The notes: a model not told the origin generated them from the sequence alone. Positions 11,970 through 24,054 are shown, counted from the stretch's first letter. The stretch is 64,000 nucleotides of DNA from Ceriagrion tenellum (GCA_963169105.1 OY720637.1:33413925-33477924); one strand, 5' to 3'. A program made the numbers and translations.

Positions 11970-12860
11970 AACGCACACCAGAACCATTCCTTTTCCGTAA
12001 TTTGGTTTGGAAATAATTCTGCAAATAGTTTCAAACCATAAAGGTAATAGAAATTGGAAAAAAAATCAGCAAAAGAGGGAAAGACAGCAGTGAGAAATCA
12101 AAGTAATGATATTTTACGAAAATATTTACCCTGATCATCCATTCGGCGTTTGATTTTTGCCACGCTGTGAAAATCAGCGCGGTATCTTCTGAACTCCAAT
12201 CATCAGTAATAATCCATCCAATTATCCAATCCAATCCACTCTGTCCAATCCAATGTATCCAATTATCTATATCAAAGTCATATCTATCTATCTATATCTA
12301 TCTATTCTTTTCCAAACATCCTTACCACTGAGCCCTATTGCACCAGTGTACTACCAAAGTAGTCACATTACTCTATCTTTTATGGTTAATATTTCGTCTT
12401 TTGTCCCATAAAAAACCATTACTATAACCCGTGTTTAAACGATGTACCATTTACCTGCGCGAGTGGATGCCTGAATACATTCACCACTAGAATATCATCG
12501 TGTAAAGATGCAAAATTGCGCAAATGCGTGAATGCGTGGCCATTAAATATCCCCCGTTTCTATTTTCTTAATGATGATAAAAACTTCGCCGGTAAAATTT
12601 CACATTTATTATTTAAACCGACCAGGATTTCACTTCTACAAAGTCACTCGTGAGTGCCTTGAAAATGACTTTGTAATGTTCAAACCTAGGTCGGCTTCAG
12701 TATAAACTGTGGAATTTTACAAGTGAAGTTTTTATGACTGGATGGCTGATTAGCCAACGCCTCATACATAAAAAGAAGTGCAACACCTTGCCTCCTTGCA
12801 ACCAGCAACCACGTTGCCGGGGAAAACATAGGATATTACAGCACATAGCTTTAATTCACC
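11970..12860. other. Simple-repeat-rich stretch without a gene
   Basis: CCAAT/TCCAATCCA-like repeats lie at about 12205-12265 and (TATC)n at about 12272-12305, the latter like the tail at 11.95 kb and possibly a slipped remnant of another LINE tail. No ORF product is recognised. Confidence 0.55.
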
Positions 12861-13400
12861 AGTTTCATTGCTTCGCGTATGCGTGACTCCTAGAAATGCC
12901 GCAGAAAAAGCGCCACAAACTGGCCCCTTAAACTGCGCCCACCGTCAAACTGCCCGCTCGTTACCGCAGCAACCCCGCTCGCGTGGCAGAGCACTTTCTA
13001 TGGACCTCGACGGTCATGTTTACGGCCTCTTAATCCTCAAGTTCACGACGCAGTCTTAAGGGGCCCGTCGTTACCGCCGATTGGCTCCATTCGAATTTAC
13101 GCATCGCAAATGCCGTCGACGAGCGCGTGACGTGATGCACCTCACAGATTCAACGCAATTACGGGGTGGAATGACCTCTACGTTCAACACCATTAAGACA
13201 TTTGGCTACCGCATCACAGAAACCTTCCCACCTCAGAGATACTTCGTTCAATACGGTATAAAAGAAGGAGGCAATGCTCATTTAAAAAATAGATTATTTT
13301 TATTTAAACCACCAACTAAAGGAAGATGCTTAAAATTCAAAGAAAACGAAGGGGATCGGTAGGAAACTTTTTCAAATCAATATTTTATTGATTCAAGTGG
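12860..13400. other. GC-rich block with two unassigned plus-strand ORFs
   Basis: GC content rises clearly above the surroundings between about 12880 and 13160. ORFs 12868-13059 (63 aa) and 13081-13362 (93 aa, from MAPFEFTHRKCRRRARD) match no family I know. The block could be an exon, a promoter-like CpG-rich segment or old repeat; the sequence alone does not decide. Confidence 0.35.
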
Positions 13401-13439
13401 TGAAACGAATATGTATACTTTTCTGTATGGATGTATTAG

Positions 13440-14300
13440 TTTAACCGAAGGTAAATGAATTAAAAAGTATTTCTGAGTTTTCAACAGAGAGAATAAAATT
13501 GAGGATAAATGCGTGCAAGACTAAAGTAGTAGTTTTCGATAAGGAGAATGGGGAGAATAACTGGGTGAATAGTGAAGTGATTGAACAAGAGGATGCTTTT
13601 GTGTAGTTAGGTAAGATGTTTACAACAGATGGGCGAATAGACGAGGAGATAAAGAGACGTGCGAATGCTGGAAGGAAAGTGGTACGTAGCATGTGGAGCA
13701 TACCAAGGAATAAGTGCCTGTCTAAGGAAGCGAAAATCGCCGTGTACAATAGTGTACTTCTCCCCACTTTGTTGTACGGTAGTGAAACAGGGGTATGTCA
13801 GAATAGACATAAGAGTAGATTAAACGCCGTGGATACGAGTTATCTGAGGAGCGTTTGTGGCCAACGTAGGATGGATAGGGTCAGGAATGAGTGGGTAATT
13901 AATGAATGCGGGTTATATGCTCGAGTAATGAACATATATGAAAGAAGTGTGCTTCGTTGGTTTGGCCATGTTGAGAGAATGGATGAGAGTCGAATAACGA
14001 AACAGATATGTAAGAGTGAAATGAATTGTGCGAGAGGTAGAGGTAGGCCGAGAAAGTTGTGGTTGAATGTGGTCGAGGAAATTCTTATGAGGAGGAATAT
14101 TAGGAGTCTTAAAAACAGGTGGGCGTGTATGAAGCAGTGTATGGGGGTAAATGAGGCGAATGAGGTTTGCAAGGATAAGTCAGTATGGAGGAAATTATTG
14201 AAGCAGAGTTAGGTGTACAATTATGTATCCTTGAGTGAAGCTCTGTGACTGTGCCTACCCCTGAAGGGAACGGCGTGATTGATATGTATGTATGTATGGA
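13440..14300 (+). pseudogene. LINE reverse transcriptase C-terminal half with (TATG)n tail
   Basis: A segment encoding INACKTKVVVFDK lies upstream, then a stop after DAFV, then ORF 13616-14212 (198 aa): LGKMFTTDGRIDEEIKRR, VLLPTLLYGSET, LRSVCGQRRMDRVRNEW, VLRWFGHVERMDE and GRGRPRKLW. This is the standard thumb-to-C-terminus order of arthropod LINEs, and the polymerase core is missing. It ends in TGTATGTATGTATG at about 14284-14297. Shorter copies of the same family occur at 35.6 and 57.5 kb. Confidence 0.9.
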
Positions 14301-15320
14301 GTTTACTTATGTTAGTCGTGCTTCAACCCGAGGAAAAGCAGATCTGAATCACTCCTCAAGAATCACATAGATAACAATTTTATTGATCATATGGCTTTAC
14401 AAATAAATTTAGGCATAAAATACTAAAAATACCTATCATATATATACACAGAGACATTTCCGAGCTAATACGAAATGATAGTCATAGCAGAAAATTGTGT
14501 AACCACAATCTATTATTGGGAGTTCTGGTTCACGTTTCCGCATGGTTTCCATATTTGATGAAGGGCTATCGACGCCCTCCCACGCTCATTGCTCATGAAT
14601 ACTTTGGCGTATCCATTCCAGTAAATATATACTAAATGTTTTGAAAAAGGAGAGGGATGTCACTGTGGAAGGCATGGCATGGCACTTTAGTGGGTAGCGC
14701 GTTGAGCTAAAGACGGGGAGACCTTGGCTGAATTCCAAATGAAGCTTCTAAATATGAGCAAATAATATTTGCAATGTTTTTGTTTGACTTCAAGATATTT
14801 CTCGAAAAATCATAGATTGAACGTAACTTGCCCCCAATTCATATGTGCAAATTTTGCACGACATGACATATGGCGCCCTGAGTTAATGACTGCTTCATAT
14901 TCACATTTCTTCAAAATGCTTTTTTTAGAATCGATGGAATGATTATATAGATACGTATGAAACCGAGACCTCCCTTAAATAAGCATTCAAAAGAGAAAGG
15001 CAGGATAAATTTTTTCAGAGGCAGAGATGCATATATCTTTTCAAGAATCAAAACAAGAGGAAATTGAGAGACGGAATTTGGGTGCATGTATCAGACTCAC
15101 ACTAAGAGTGGTGAGGGCTGGGACTCGTAGTGAAAAATAGGCAAGAAGATCAGAGCAAAAGGACCCGTTCATGATGGAGTGCAGGAATTTAAGGTCAGCC
15201 GACGATGGGATAGGTGTGATAGGCCAAGAAATGATATGATTTCTTCACATGAACTATGTCTAATGGGAGGGCACGCGATGACGGACTATGGCTAAAAAGA
15301 AATTAAGTGGGCGGTTGAGT
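14300..15320. other. No gene recognised apart from a SINE-like patch
   Basis: Unique AT-rich sequence without supported ORFs. The tRNA-like patch at 14680-14760 is listed separately. Confidence 0.5.
14680..14760 (+). mobile_element. Possible tRNA-derived SINE head
   Basis: TTTAGTGGGTAGCGCGTTGA resembles the D-arm/A-box of a tRNA-derived SINE, and about 35 bases later GGCTGAATTCC resembles a decayed B-box (GGTTCGAATCC). No full cloverleaf forms, and no second copy was found in the window. Confidence 0.4.
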
Positions 15321-15327
15321 AATTTAA

Positions 15328-17586
15328 GGCCGGTATTCATAGACGGGATGAATAATCAATGATTGCTGAATCAACGATTATTCGTTGATTCAGCAATCAG
15401 AATCAATGATTCGTCAATCATTGATTATTTGATTTATGTATTCATAGACAGAAAACAATCTCCAATTCATGAATCACTGATTCGTGAATCTCTAATTATT
15501 TGGGACATCCTGTAATTGGTGAATTACAGATTGGATGTATGTTTATTTTTGAGTGGTATGAGAAATTGAAGAGGCAAAACATTTTGTGGGTATCGTTAAA
15601 TTTTTATTCAAGTTGAGTATATAGTTTTATTAATTGCATATTGAAAAAGAAAATAAAAAATGGATTGGCAATGTTTTTTTGATAAAAATGAATTAGCCGT
15701 GCCTACATTAGAATTATTTCTTATGATTATTCAACGTTAATGAAGGCGTTGCTAGGGAAAATCAACAAACAGTAATCTCGTATTCCGGCAAGTGTTGATG
15801 AAGTAGCGGGTGCTGTTTAACGTCAGGAATTGTCCGACCACAAGTGTGGTCTCCTCTTTTTTCTATTCTCACAAAGAGACAACTGAGGCACCAATTCGTC
15901 GCCTGAACATCTTAAGAAACAGGCGGCCTGATGGTGTCAGCTATTTGGACGGCCAAAAGATTAGTTATATGTGTCACAGTTCTGGACACCGTTGGCTGCG
16001 AAACAGAATTAGAAATCCCTACATATGTACGTAAATCACCAAAGAAGACGAAGAGTAGCAGTAGCTATATTTATAACTGGTCATTACCGAAAAAGAAAAT
16101 TTGTAATAAGTTATCAGTAGCAATTGATGATAGCTTACGAGTAAAACATTCGTGGAAATTTCGGCCGAGGTTAAATTCAGCATGAAGATTTTTTTTAAAT
16201 ACTGCGTGATTAAAAACCGCTGTGATATATTTTTTTAAATTTGTAATATGATTTCAACAATTCAATATTGATGCCTAAGCGTAAAATCTCAAAGCAATGA
16301 GCCACAGTAGCACAAGAGCAACTGTCAGTCCTCGCGGAAAGTGTCGATATATGAACATAAGTTCTATGAAGAATATACTCGAACACTACGGGTTTTGAGA
16401 ATCGGTATCCTCTATTAAACTCTTCGTCTGTCAACACTCAAGTCTATTGTTACAGCAAGTTAGATTACGGGTGTTAAACAGAGATTGACGTTTATAATAA
16501 GCGGTCCATCACCAGACCCCAGTGAGGCCATTGACATTAAAGATTCACCCTGGAGTACGAATTTCGTGGAAAGTATCACGATAAAAAAGGCGAGGTGAAG
16601 TCATATGATATGACATGTAACTCGGAGGAAAAAATTCTCACTAGTCGTGAATATAGAGATGAAAAAAAAACGGCGGCCGAGAGTCTCGATCCGCCCATCC
16701 CTGACGTTCTATACCGCGACGCTCACCACTACACCAAACGTACCTATGCCCTTATGGGCAATAATAATAGTAATAGGCAAAGTCGCTTTGAGGCTGAGAC
16801 GGGTGATGTGAGGCTCCGGAACAACCTAGCGAGAGTAACTTTTCCCAACTTTTTTATACTAAGGGTGGATATTTCTGATTATAAACTGATTAATTACAAT
16901 ATAACTAGGATACGTTTGACGAAGTCCAAGGCGAACTAGCCTTTGACCTCGTGCACGACATAGTAAATACGGCATTCAAATCGGCGAGTCAGGGTACGTA
17001 GTCTCCCCATGTGAGTAATTTGGATTTGTTGGATCCCTAATGTGTATTTTTCGCAGCCTTTAGTGATACGCTTGTACATCGTCATCGGCAATCACATACG
17101 CTAATATATCCGAACGAATTTCCATTGCACGGAAATCCTAATCAGTTCAAGGTAGTCAATAATCCTAATCAATTCAAGACGTTCATCTAGAGTATATAGA
17201 CTATTCTATGCCTTTAGCACCGTATAAAATTGTACAGTTGGAACGTAAAGACATGTCGAGAATATGTCGTAAACAATCACAGAACTACCGAAGTGCAACA
17301 TAGAAAAACTCTAATTAACTACGGTCGAGAGCTTAATTCACGAATCAATGATTATTTGGCCAAATAATTACAGTTTGCTTGACTATGAATACTAGAACTA
17401 TAAACAATGATTATTTGACGACTATGAATACATAATAATCAGAGATTGATGAATCTCTGATTCAAGAATCATCGATTGACGAATCACTGATTCTTTGACG
17501 ACTATGAATAAGAAACAGTAATTAATTAGAGATATAATCATAGATTGAAACGAATCTGTAATTATTGAGGACTATGAATACCGGCC
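15328..17586 (-). mobile_element. PIF/Harbinger DNA transposon, degenerate
   Basis: Terminal inverted repeats GGCCGGTATTCATAGAC and GGCCGGTATTCATAGTC lie at the two ends. Each is flanked by TAA (15325-15327 and 17587-17589), the 3-bp TWA duplication typical of PIF/Harbinger. About 200 bp inside each end is filled with imperfect 'GAATCAATGATTATTTG' words in both orientations. The minus strand carries the remains of a HARBI1-like transposase. Element length is 2259 bp, shorter than autonomous relatives. Plus-strand ORFs (15810-16185, 16595-16939) are not recognised and I do not call them genes. Confidence 0.85.
15912..16437 (-). pseudogene. HARBI1-like (Harbinger) transposase, N-terminal part only
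   Basis: The minus-strand ORF 16437-16210 begins MLTDEEFNRGYRFSKPVV, the HARBI1 N-terminal signature (DDEFRRRFRFSK..V), and continues to a CFEILRLG block like the family's LRF-L-TG. After an interruption, 16037-15912 encodes VSQPTVSRTVTHITNLL, the helix-turn-helix signature (VSQPTVSRIV..VT) that precedes the catalytic domain, and then a stop. The DDE nuclease domain is not found, so it cannot transpose the element. Family assignment is firm because two separate signatures occur in order within Harbinger termini. Confidence 0.8.
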
Positions 17587-17589
17587 TAA

Positions 17590-17960
17590 GAGTGGCTGGG
17601 GACTCAGTTGACCAGATAGGAGAACAATACTCTTGAATGGAAATATGTAGATCACTCGCTCTTGTCATGTTAAAATGCATAAATGGGTTAGTTAATTGGA
17701 GAAGTGGCTGACAACCGACGTCACTTGTTCTAATAAGGATAATTTGATAGACTGGCACTGGAAGAATTTTGGGAATGGGGGAAAGGGAATGAAGGACTCA
17801 CAGTTAGTAGTGGTCTGCTTTCAACGATTGGCGCCAAGGGGTCCACGGTTTAACGACCAATCCGATGGACTTATCTGTAGCACTCTCAACATAACACCCA
17901 AGTTGAGGTCGAGATTCCGCGTCAAAATCTCCTTTATTGCCATGGACTAAAACTTGGACC
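17590..17960. other. No gene recognised
   Basis: Short spacer between the Harbinger and hAT-like elements. ORFs 17522-17758 (minus) and 17696-17950 (plus) cross it but encode nothing recognisable. Confidence 0.5.
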
Positions 17961-17968
17961 AACAGGGT

Positions 17969-18571
17969 TAGGGCTGGGCGGTATTTGAAACCCAATATCA
18001 ATATCCAATATCTTAAAATATTGAAAATAGCCCTATATAAAAAAACCTGTATTAGACTATTGAATATTTAAAATATTTGTAAATAGGAAAATAATGAACA
18101 AAGAAATATTTACCGGTTAAATTAACAGGTAAGAAACGTAAGACGGTGGCAGAAGTGTATTCGAACCGAGGGAGTTACTTCGAAAAAGGGACTTAAATAA
18201 CTATGTTAAAGTCTTTTAATAAAACACGAAAACTAGTGTAAGCTTCTTTTCCCCAGTCATTGCTATGAATAACTGTGGAAAAGGAAGTGCTGTTCTGAGT
18301 GCCACGTACGCCGTCTGCTTTCGAAGCTTAGGGCGCTCTCCGACCACTCTCCTCGCCGGGTTCCAATATTCAATACTTGAACTTTTAACTTTAATTATCC
18401 AATATTCAATATTCCTATAGTAAATATTGGTTCTTCAATATACAGTATTCGACATACAAATATCCAATACAGGATATTGGTCTTGGTCGTTCCAAAATTG
18501 TGATTTTGGAATCCCAATATTAAAAAAATATTGCAAATGGAACCAATATATTCGATAACGGCCCAGCCCTA
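17969..18571. mobile_element. hAT-like non-autonomous element
   Basis: Termini TAGGGCTGGGC and inverted GCCCAGCCCTA. The flanks AACAGGGT (17961-17968) and AAAAGGGT (18572-18579) match at 7 of 8 bases, as expected for an aged 8-bp hAT target duplication. The interior is rich in CAATATCCAATAT-type words on both sides of a GC-richer core at about 18290-18360. No transposase is encoded. Confidence 0.8.
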
Positions 18572-18579
18572 AAAAGGGT

Positions 18580-19024
18580 GGCATGGACCAGGGCTTAGGT
18601 GATCACGCAAATCCGTGAAGGCGCAACGTCCTATCTAAATTTTTCACGCACGCACAGACGATGAAAAAGAAAGTGGGGAACAATCTTCTTTTGTTTTGTG
18701 CCAACACGTCCCCAAAGATTAAGAGCACGGAAAGATTCAAATCATTTCTACGCTCTATGAAAACCCTGAGACGCCAACTCAATTCCACATTTGCGACACG
18801 TGTCTTTGAAGTCGATCGCCTATCCTCCCACGGACTTCGGCGTCTTGGAACGCTGAAGATATTTCCAGCCAACCGGCCCTCTCTCGAGGAGAATGGGTCC
18901 GGATCAATTTAGGTGGGACGCATAACTCTCCTGCACGTGCTGGCAATCGCTTTGAAACCGCAGCCGACAAAAGTGACTCAGCGCGCGTTGATGATAGAGT
19001 TATTTGCTAGCTTCTTCTCCTGTG
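18580..19024. other. No gene recognised
   Basis: Plus and minus ORFs (18603-18970) overlap across this stretch. None has a known motif or a second copy in the window. Confidence 0.45.
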
Positions 19025-19928
19025 CCCTATCCTACAATTCCTGCTCTACCGTGGCCGTAGAGCGCTCATATCAATTGCGCTCTTCATTGTTTCCAACTTA
19101 AAAGAGAATCTCATAGTTCACGCTTAGATCTGAATGCCAAATGGACGGCCAATTATCAGTTTATTAAAGTATTCTACCGGTCAACGTACGTTTTGTTTAA
19201 TGCCGGAGAATCTCCTCTCGGTTTTCTACTCTTTAGAGACCTATCTCCCTCGAGTATATCTTTTTTTTGCCTCAGTATACGATCTGCCCTTCATCATCTC
19301 GTCCATGAAACCTATCCTCTTTCTTCCCCTTTCCCCGCTTGCCCAACATCCTTCCCTCTATCACATTCTTTATCAGCCCCTCGTCCCTTTTTACATCCTC
19401 CAGCCACCTACTCTGCCGATCTCGAATTTCATTAAGTTTCCTTTCCTCGCCCTTCATTTGAAGCACTTTCTCGCTTGTCTTTCTCTCTAGGTCTAGTCCA
19501 CCTCATCTTCTCCATCCTTCTCCATACTCACATCTCACACACCTGCAGCCTATTCTTGTGCTCCCATCTGAAGGTCCATGTTTCTGTCCCATACAACACT
19601 ACACTCCATGTCAAGCTCTTCACCAGCCTCTTCTTTACATCCTTACCCAAGGTCCCCGTCATCAGCTCCTTTCTATTACTAAACGCCTCCTTAGCTAGCG
19701 CTATTCTCTTCCGTATGTCTTTGATACTATAAGGAGGAAATATTTTTCAGATGAGTATTCTCCAGCTGATAGGAAGGTGTCCTATCCTACTATTCCTGCT
19801 CTACCGCGGCCGTAGAGCGCTCATATCAATCGCGCTCTTCATTGTTTCCAACTTCAAAAAGAATTTCATAGTTCACGCTTAGATCTGAATGCCAAATGGA
19901 CGGCCAATTATCAGTTTATTAAAGTATT
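19025..19928 (+). repeat. 149-bp direct repeats flanking a LINE piece
   Basis: 19025-19173 and 19781-19928 are near-identical direct repeats (both contain CCTATCCTAC, GCCGTAGAGCGCTCATATCA, TAGTTCACGCTTAGATCTGA and TTATTAAAGTATT). The interval contains only the antisense LINE fragment 19174-19780. Either the LINE insertion made an unusually long target-site duplication or a local duplication preceded the insertion. Confidence 0.9.
19174..19780 (-). pseudogene. LINE C-terminal piece, family H, copy 1
   Basis: The minus strand 19466-19272 encodes an Arg/Lys-rich LINE tail: a KLNEIRDRQSRWLEDVKRDE block followed by NVIEGRMLGKRGKG, the family's '.VIEGR..GKRGRGR' signature. The 3' end (low-coordinate side) reads CCGGTAGAATACTTT on the minus strand, shared with other family H copies at 22.6, 24.5, 30.7 and 50.56 kb. 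The plus-strand ORFs here are antisense shadows. Confidence 0.8.
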
Positions 19929-19959
19929 TGTTTAGTTTGGGACAGTTTTCATCCTAACG

Positions 19960-20200
19960 TCCCAAATAATCACAGTATATCGTTCCGTTTTCTCTCCTAT
20001 TGGTTATCCGCCATTAGATCCCTCATAACTTCATCATATCCTCTCCCTCTTCTTATTCTGTCCAGAATTCCCATCCTTTTCTTTTTTCTTCTCCATTGTT
20101 TTCTCATATAGTACTCTCTTAAACATTCCCTCTCATACAAAACGTCCGAGAAAAATAAACGAGGAAAAAACCATTCAGCGTGTTCCAATAATGAGAGGAT
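19960..20200 (-). pseudogene. LINE C-terminal piece, family J, copy 1
   Basis: Minus-strand ORF 20188-19997 encodes RKQWRRKKKRMGILDRIRRG and then RGYDEVMRDLMADNQ. The same layout (LGMLDQLRRGGRYEEFKRDVM) appears at 28.1 kb. It matches the basic C-terminal tail of LINE polyproteins. Only the tail is present. Confidence 0.65.
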
Positions 20201-21410
20201 CCAAGTAGGTTGGCATCATGTGACGCAATTGAATTTTCGAATGTTAACCGGAAAAGATAGAAAACTTCCGCAAAGAAGACTGAGAGAGAAGTATGTAAAC
20301 CAGATTTAATGGGGTCTAACATTAAGGAGCAAACAAGACATATAGATAGGCGTAGATATAAGACAGGGACCAGCCATCAATATTGCCTAAACGTTTCAAT
20401 TCCAAAATGTAAATTCGTCCACTAACCTTAACTATCTACTGCCCAGGTGAAAAAATTCACCCACATATCCGTAATCTGTAATGCATAAAATTTACCAAAA
20501 TCTGTTCCAAAATGTGATATTTTTAATTGCTTCGCTAATATTCAAAATGGAACAAATTTTTGTAAAATTTGTTAACTGGCGTAATAATACAAATGTTATT
20601 TAAAAAAATGAACATACTTGCAAAGAAAAATCTGTAAATTTCTGCTTCAGAGTGGACAACTGACGTACTTTCCGGCTATATTTCACAACATAGATTTTTC
20701 TACGAAACGAGAAGAAGAGCAGTAAGGGAATTCTCAGCTGAGAGAAAAACAATATTACGAAAGACAAGGCTTGGGAGGGAAGGTGGTTGATAAGAGAAGT
20801 TCGAGGGAGGCAAAATGTAGCACTTATTTGGAACTTATTGGCCCACGAAAGCAAAATAACTCGTTGCCAACCAACACTCATACTCTGGTTCTGAAGAATG
20901 GCCCCTGTCGGGAATCAAACACAAGGAAGTGTACTTAATCTTGCCAAGGTTGGGGACAGTGTTAGAGAGGAGAAAGTTGAATAAGAGTGAATATGGGTTA
21001 GAAGGAGAGGAATATTAGGCAAAATGAAGGGAGGAAAAAGGTGCGAAAAGTTTACACATGACTTTAAGTGGGGAAAACATGATTTCCTACCATGAAAACG
21101 CTAAAGAAGAGAAAATAATTTCGTACTACCAACTTCACTTAGCTAAATTTCTCAGCACTTGATGATACCAAAGTCAGGACTTTCCGCAACCCATTTAACA
21201 ACTAAAAATACCTGAAGTCATGATACACAGGTCAGAAAAATACGTCAGATTTGTCATATAAGGGGAAATAAGAAATAACTGTAGCGTCGCGGGAAAATCT
21301 TTTCCTTCCTATGCATAAATTACAAACGCTAGGAGGTTCCGCCATAATATCGAACTCCTCGAATCTCGCCAGAGAAGCCTTTCTCAAAATAAAATAATTC
21401 TTCAAATTTT
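20200..21410. other. No gene recognised
   Basis: AT-rich sequence. Minus-strand ORFs 20600-20881 and 21232-21432 have no recognised domain. No repeat of the window's families was found until 21411. Confidence 0.5.
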
Positions 21411-22081
21411 CTTCTCCCGGCGTAATTGGCAAACATAAGCATTATGAGCGTGAAGTGACTATAATATCAATGAGAAGCGGTTTTTTTAATGTGCAAAACA
21501 ATATTTATGCACGTAAATTGCTCAATAGTATGACTTAATGGAAATTTTCAGCGGGGCTCGAGAGATCTTGCACGAGAGTAACTATATCCTAATCATGTTT
21601 CATTTACTCCAAACGGAAAGAGGCTATTCTCTGTCTATAATTCATTCATATCAATCAGAAGGGATACACTGAGCCACATCATTATATGAACTTAGATATG
21701 GACGGGTGGGAGGGTATCTATATTTTTGCAAAAATTAATCATTATATGATACTTAAAATGACTAATGTATACTTTTCATAATCAGTTTAAATCGCACAGC
21801 CAGCTTGGCTCTTTCGATTAAAGAAATTAAATTTGTTAGCCGCGGTAGGATTTCGGCCGAGCAATCGTCCTATTCCTCTCAAGTGCTGTTTAGCCTGTCT
21901 GACAGTAAGGCAGTGTAACTTACGCTGTTGAGGCAAGTAAAATGCATTAATACGTGAAGACTAATTTTAAAGAGTTGTAAGAGAAACTATTTTGCGTAGG
22001 TTGGAGAGGTGAGTTGTGAAGGAGAAAATACTACAGGTACACAATTAAGTGTCTAAAAAGATTATTACGTAAACCCAAGGT
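21411..22081 (-). repeat. Family F repeat, copy 1
   Basis: About 600 bp of this stretch is the reverse complement of 32290-32900, with shared blocks such as GGATTTCGGCCGAGCAATCG, CTGTCTGACAGTAAGGCAGT and TCAGCGGGGCTCGAGAGAT. The block from 'aggagaaaatactacaggta' to about 22081 also matches 40225-40335. No coding sequence is conserved. The nature of the family (SINE-like, LINE UTR or MITE) is open. Confidence 0.85.
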
Positions 22082-22207
22082 ACAATACTTATTTTACACA
22101 TGCCTAAGGACCAGTCTCCTACATCATTCAAAGTCTACAGAGAACAAGCTGTAGATAAAATCAATTTACCCCTTCACTTCTTTCGCTCTTTCATTCGCGT
22201 CATTCAA

Positions 22208-23248
22208 GGTAGCTTGTTCCAAATGTCATTTCACCTAGATATCAGTGTATTTGGTCCCATTTTAGAGGAAAATATTTCACCTTTCCGAAATATTAGCCCC
22301 TTACCGAACTACTTTCCGAGATTTTCGACCAAAAATATCAGCTCTCCTACAGGAAAAATGGCACGTGTATGCCCTCCAGGGAGATCTTATCTGAGAACTG
22401 TGGAATTTGTACCACCTAGGTCTCGTCGAAAATAAACAGTATACTCCGTGTGTTTTTGCAAATATTTTTGGAAATGAATCATATATTTATCTCAGTAATT
22501 TTTTCAGGATCGCAAAATACTTTCCACTGTGAACGAGATAAAAACGTACTGCGAGAAGAAAATGAGCCCTGTTAAACACTTATATTATTATTATTTAAGT
22601 ATTATACTAGTTGATGCAGGTTTGGTTGAATGTCGGAGAATCTCCTCTCGGTTTTCTACACTTTCAGGGGGCTATCTCCACCTCGTATATCCTTTTTCGC
22701 CTCACCATACGGTCTTCCCTTCTTCATCCTGTCCATGAAACCTATTCTCCTTTTTCCTCTTTCCCGCTTGCCTAACATCCTTCCCTCTATCACATTTTTA
22801 ATCAATCCCTTCCCCCTTTTTACATCATCCAGCCACCTACTTTGCCGATCTCGAATTTCATTAAGTTACGCTCACGCTACGCTCCATATCAAGCTCTTCA
22901 CCAGCCTCTTCTTCACATCCTTAACCAATGTTCCCGTCATTAGCCACTTTCTATTACTAAGCGCCCCCTTAGCTAGCCCTATTCTGTTCCGTATGCCTTT
23001 CCCGCCATTCCCGTTGTCTTCTAGCGTGCCACCTTAGTAATAAAAATTCTCTACTTGCTCGGGTTTGAAAGACTCATATGGATATTTTAATTCAATTATG
23101 TACTTAGAATTTCAGCCATTTGAAAGTATATTATTGCACTATTGATAATGCAATATAAAATTCATGCTTCCTTCAGCTGCTGAAATAAAAATGTATTATT
23201 CGCGTACGATCTCCATTACCAAAAGGGAACCATCTCCCTTAAACTTCC
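22208..23248 (+). mobile_element. Family A MITE, copy 4, split by a LINE insertion
   Basis: The left half (22208-22600) and right half (23085-23248, with 'attattgcactattgataatgcaat' and TTAA at 23249-23252) are in order and orientation. They are separated by the antisense LINE piece 22600-23080. ORF 22100-22435 is a shadow. Confidence 0.85.
22600..23082 (-). pseudogene. LINE C-terminal piece, family H, copy 2
   Basis: The plus-strand sequence TCGGAGAATCTCCTCTCGGT is followed by the same blocks as 19190-19740. On the minus strand it encodes the degenerate VIEGR-type LINE tail. It lies inside family A copy 4 and is therefore younger than that element. Confidence 0.8.
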
Positions 23249-23254
23249 TTAAAG

Positions 23255-24050
23255 AAGCTCACTATTTCAAGAAGAATAAGTGTTACCGCACTCGAAATAA
23301 AATTACAGGAGAGGGCAGGAGATAATTTGATTGCGACACTAAGAATACCGCATAGAGCGAAACGTACCAGGAACTGAATCATCGATGGCCTTACTCGCCC
23401 TCCCGCATGCCTGAGTCCCACTTTGGCTCCGGAGCAGATCGGTCAACGAGAAACGACCAGACAGTGGTGTATTGGCATTGGTTCGTATTCGGACGGCAGG
23501 GCAGGTAATACTAAGCGGATACGCCCAGGCCTCCGGGTCGAACTTGTATGCATCGTTACCGAGAAATGGGAGGGACAAAGGCACACTCCGAGTGAATAGC
23601 GATTCCAAGACACGACCGAACCCTTTTTCACGGGAATACTTAGAGGCACGTTATGAAGAGCTATTATGGTGGTCAAGGAGATGGGGTAGAAAGATTAAAT
23701 CTCCCCAGGTACAGCGATGCACTTCAATTCATCATGAGCCCTTGAACCAGATTTACAATCCATTTGAGCCCTAAAGTGGCCCCTTTACTAAATGTTCCCA
23801 AGAAATCTGAGGAATTGAAGTTTGCAGTTACTTAGGGGGGACAGTTGAACCGTGGAAATCAGCATTGAGTATTAAAAATTACGATAGTGCAGCGGAAATA
23901 GGAAGGGAATAGGAAGGGCATACACATTAAGTGAGGGTAGCCAAAGGGCGGGGAATCTAATTTAAATCCAGAAGACCTATTATATGAAGCTCTAATGAAC
24001 CGTGATACCGAATAGATACGGTTGAAACAACCACATCAATGCTATTCATT
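23255..24050. other. No recognised gene; unassigned ORF 23472-23774
   Basis: The plus-strand 100-aa ORF 23472-23774 (MALVRIRTAGQVILSGYAQA, later LLWWSRRWGRK) lies in a slightly GC-richer block, but overlapping minus-strand ORFs are just as long and none is recognised. Confidence 0.4.
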
Positions 24051-24054
24051 CATT

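Noticed and set aside
13441..14172. Minus-strand ORFs over 100 aa (13441-13767, 13840-14172)
   Set aside because: They are exact antisense of the plus-strand LINE coding region 13470-14212 and have no motif of their own.
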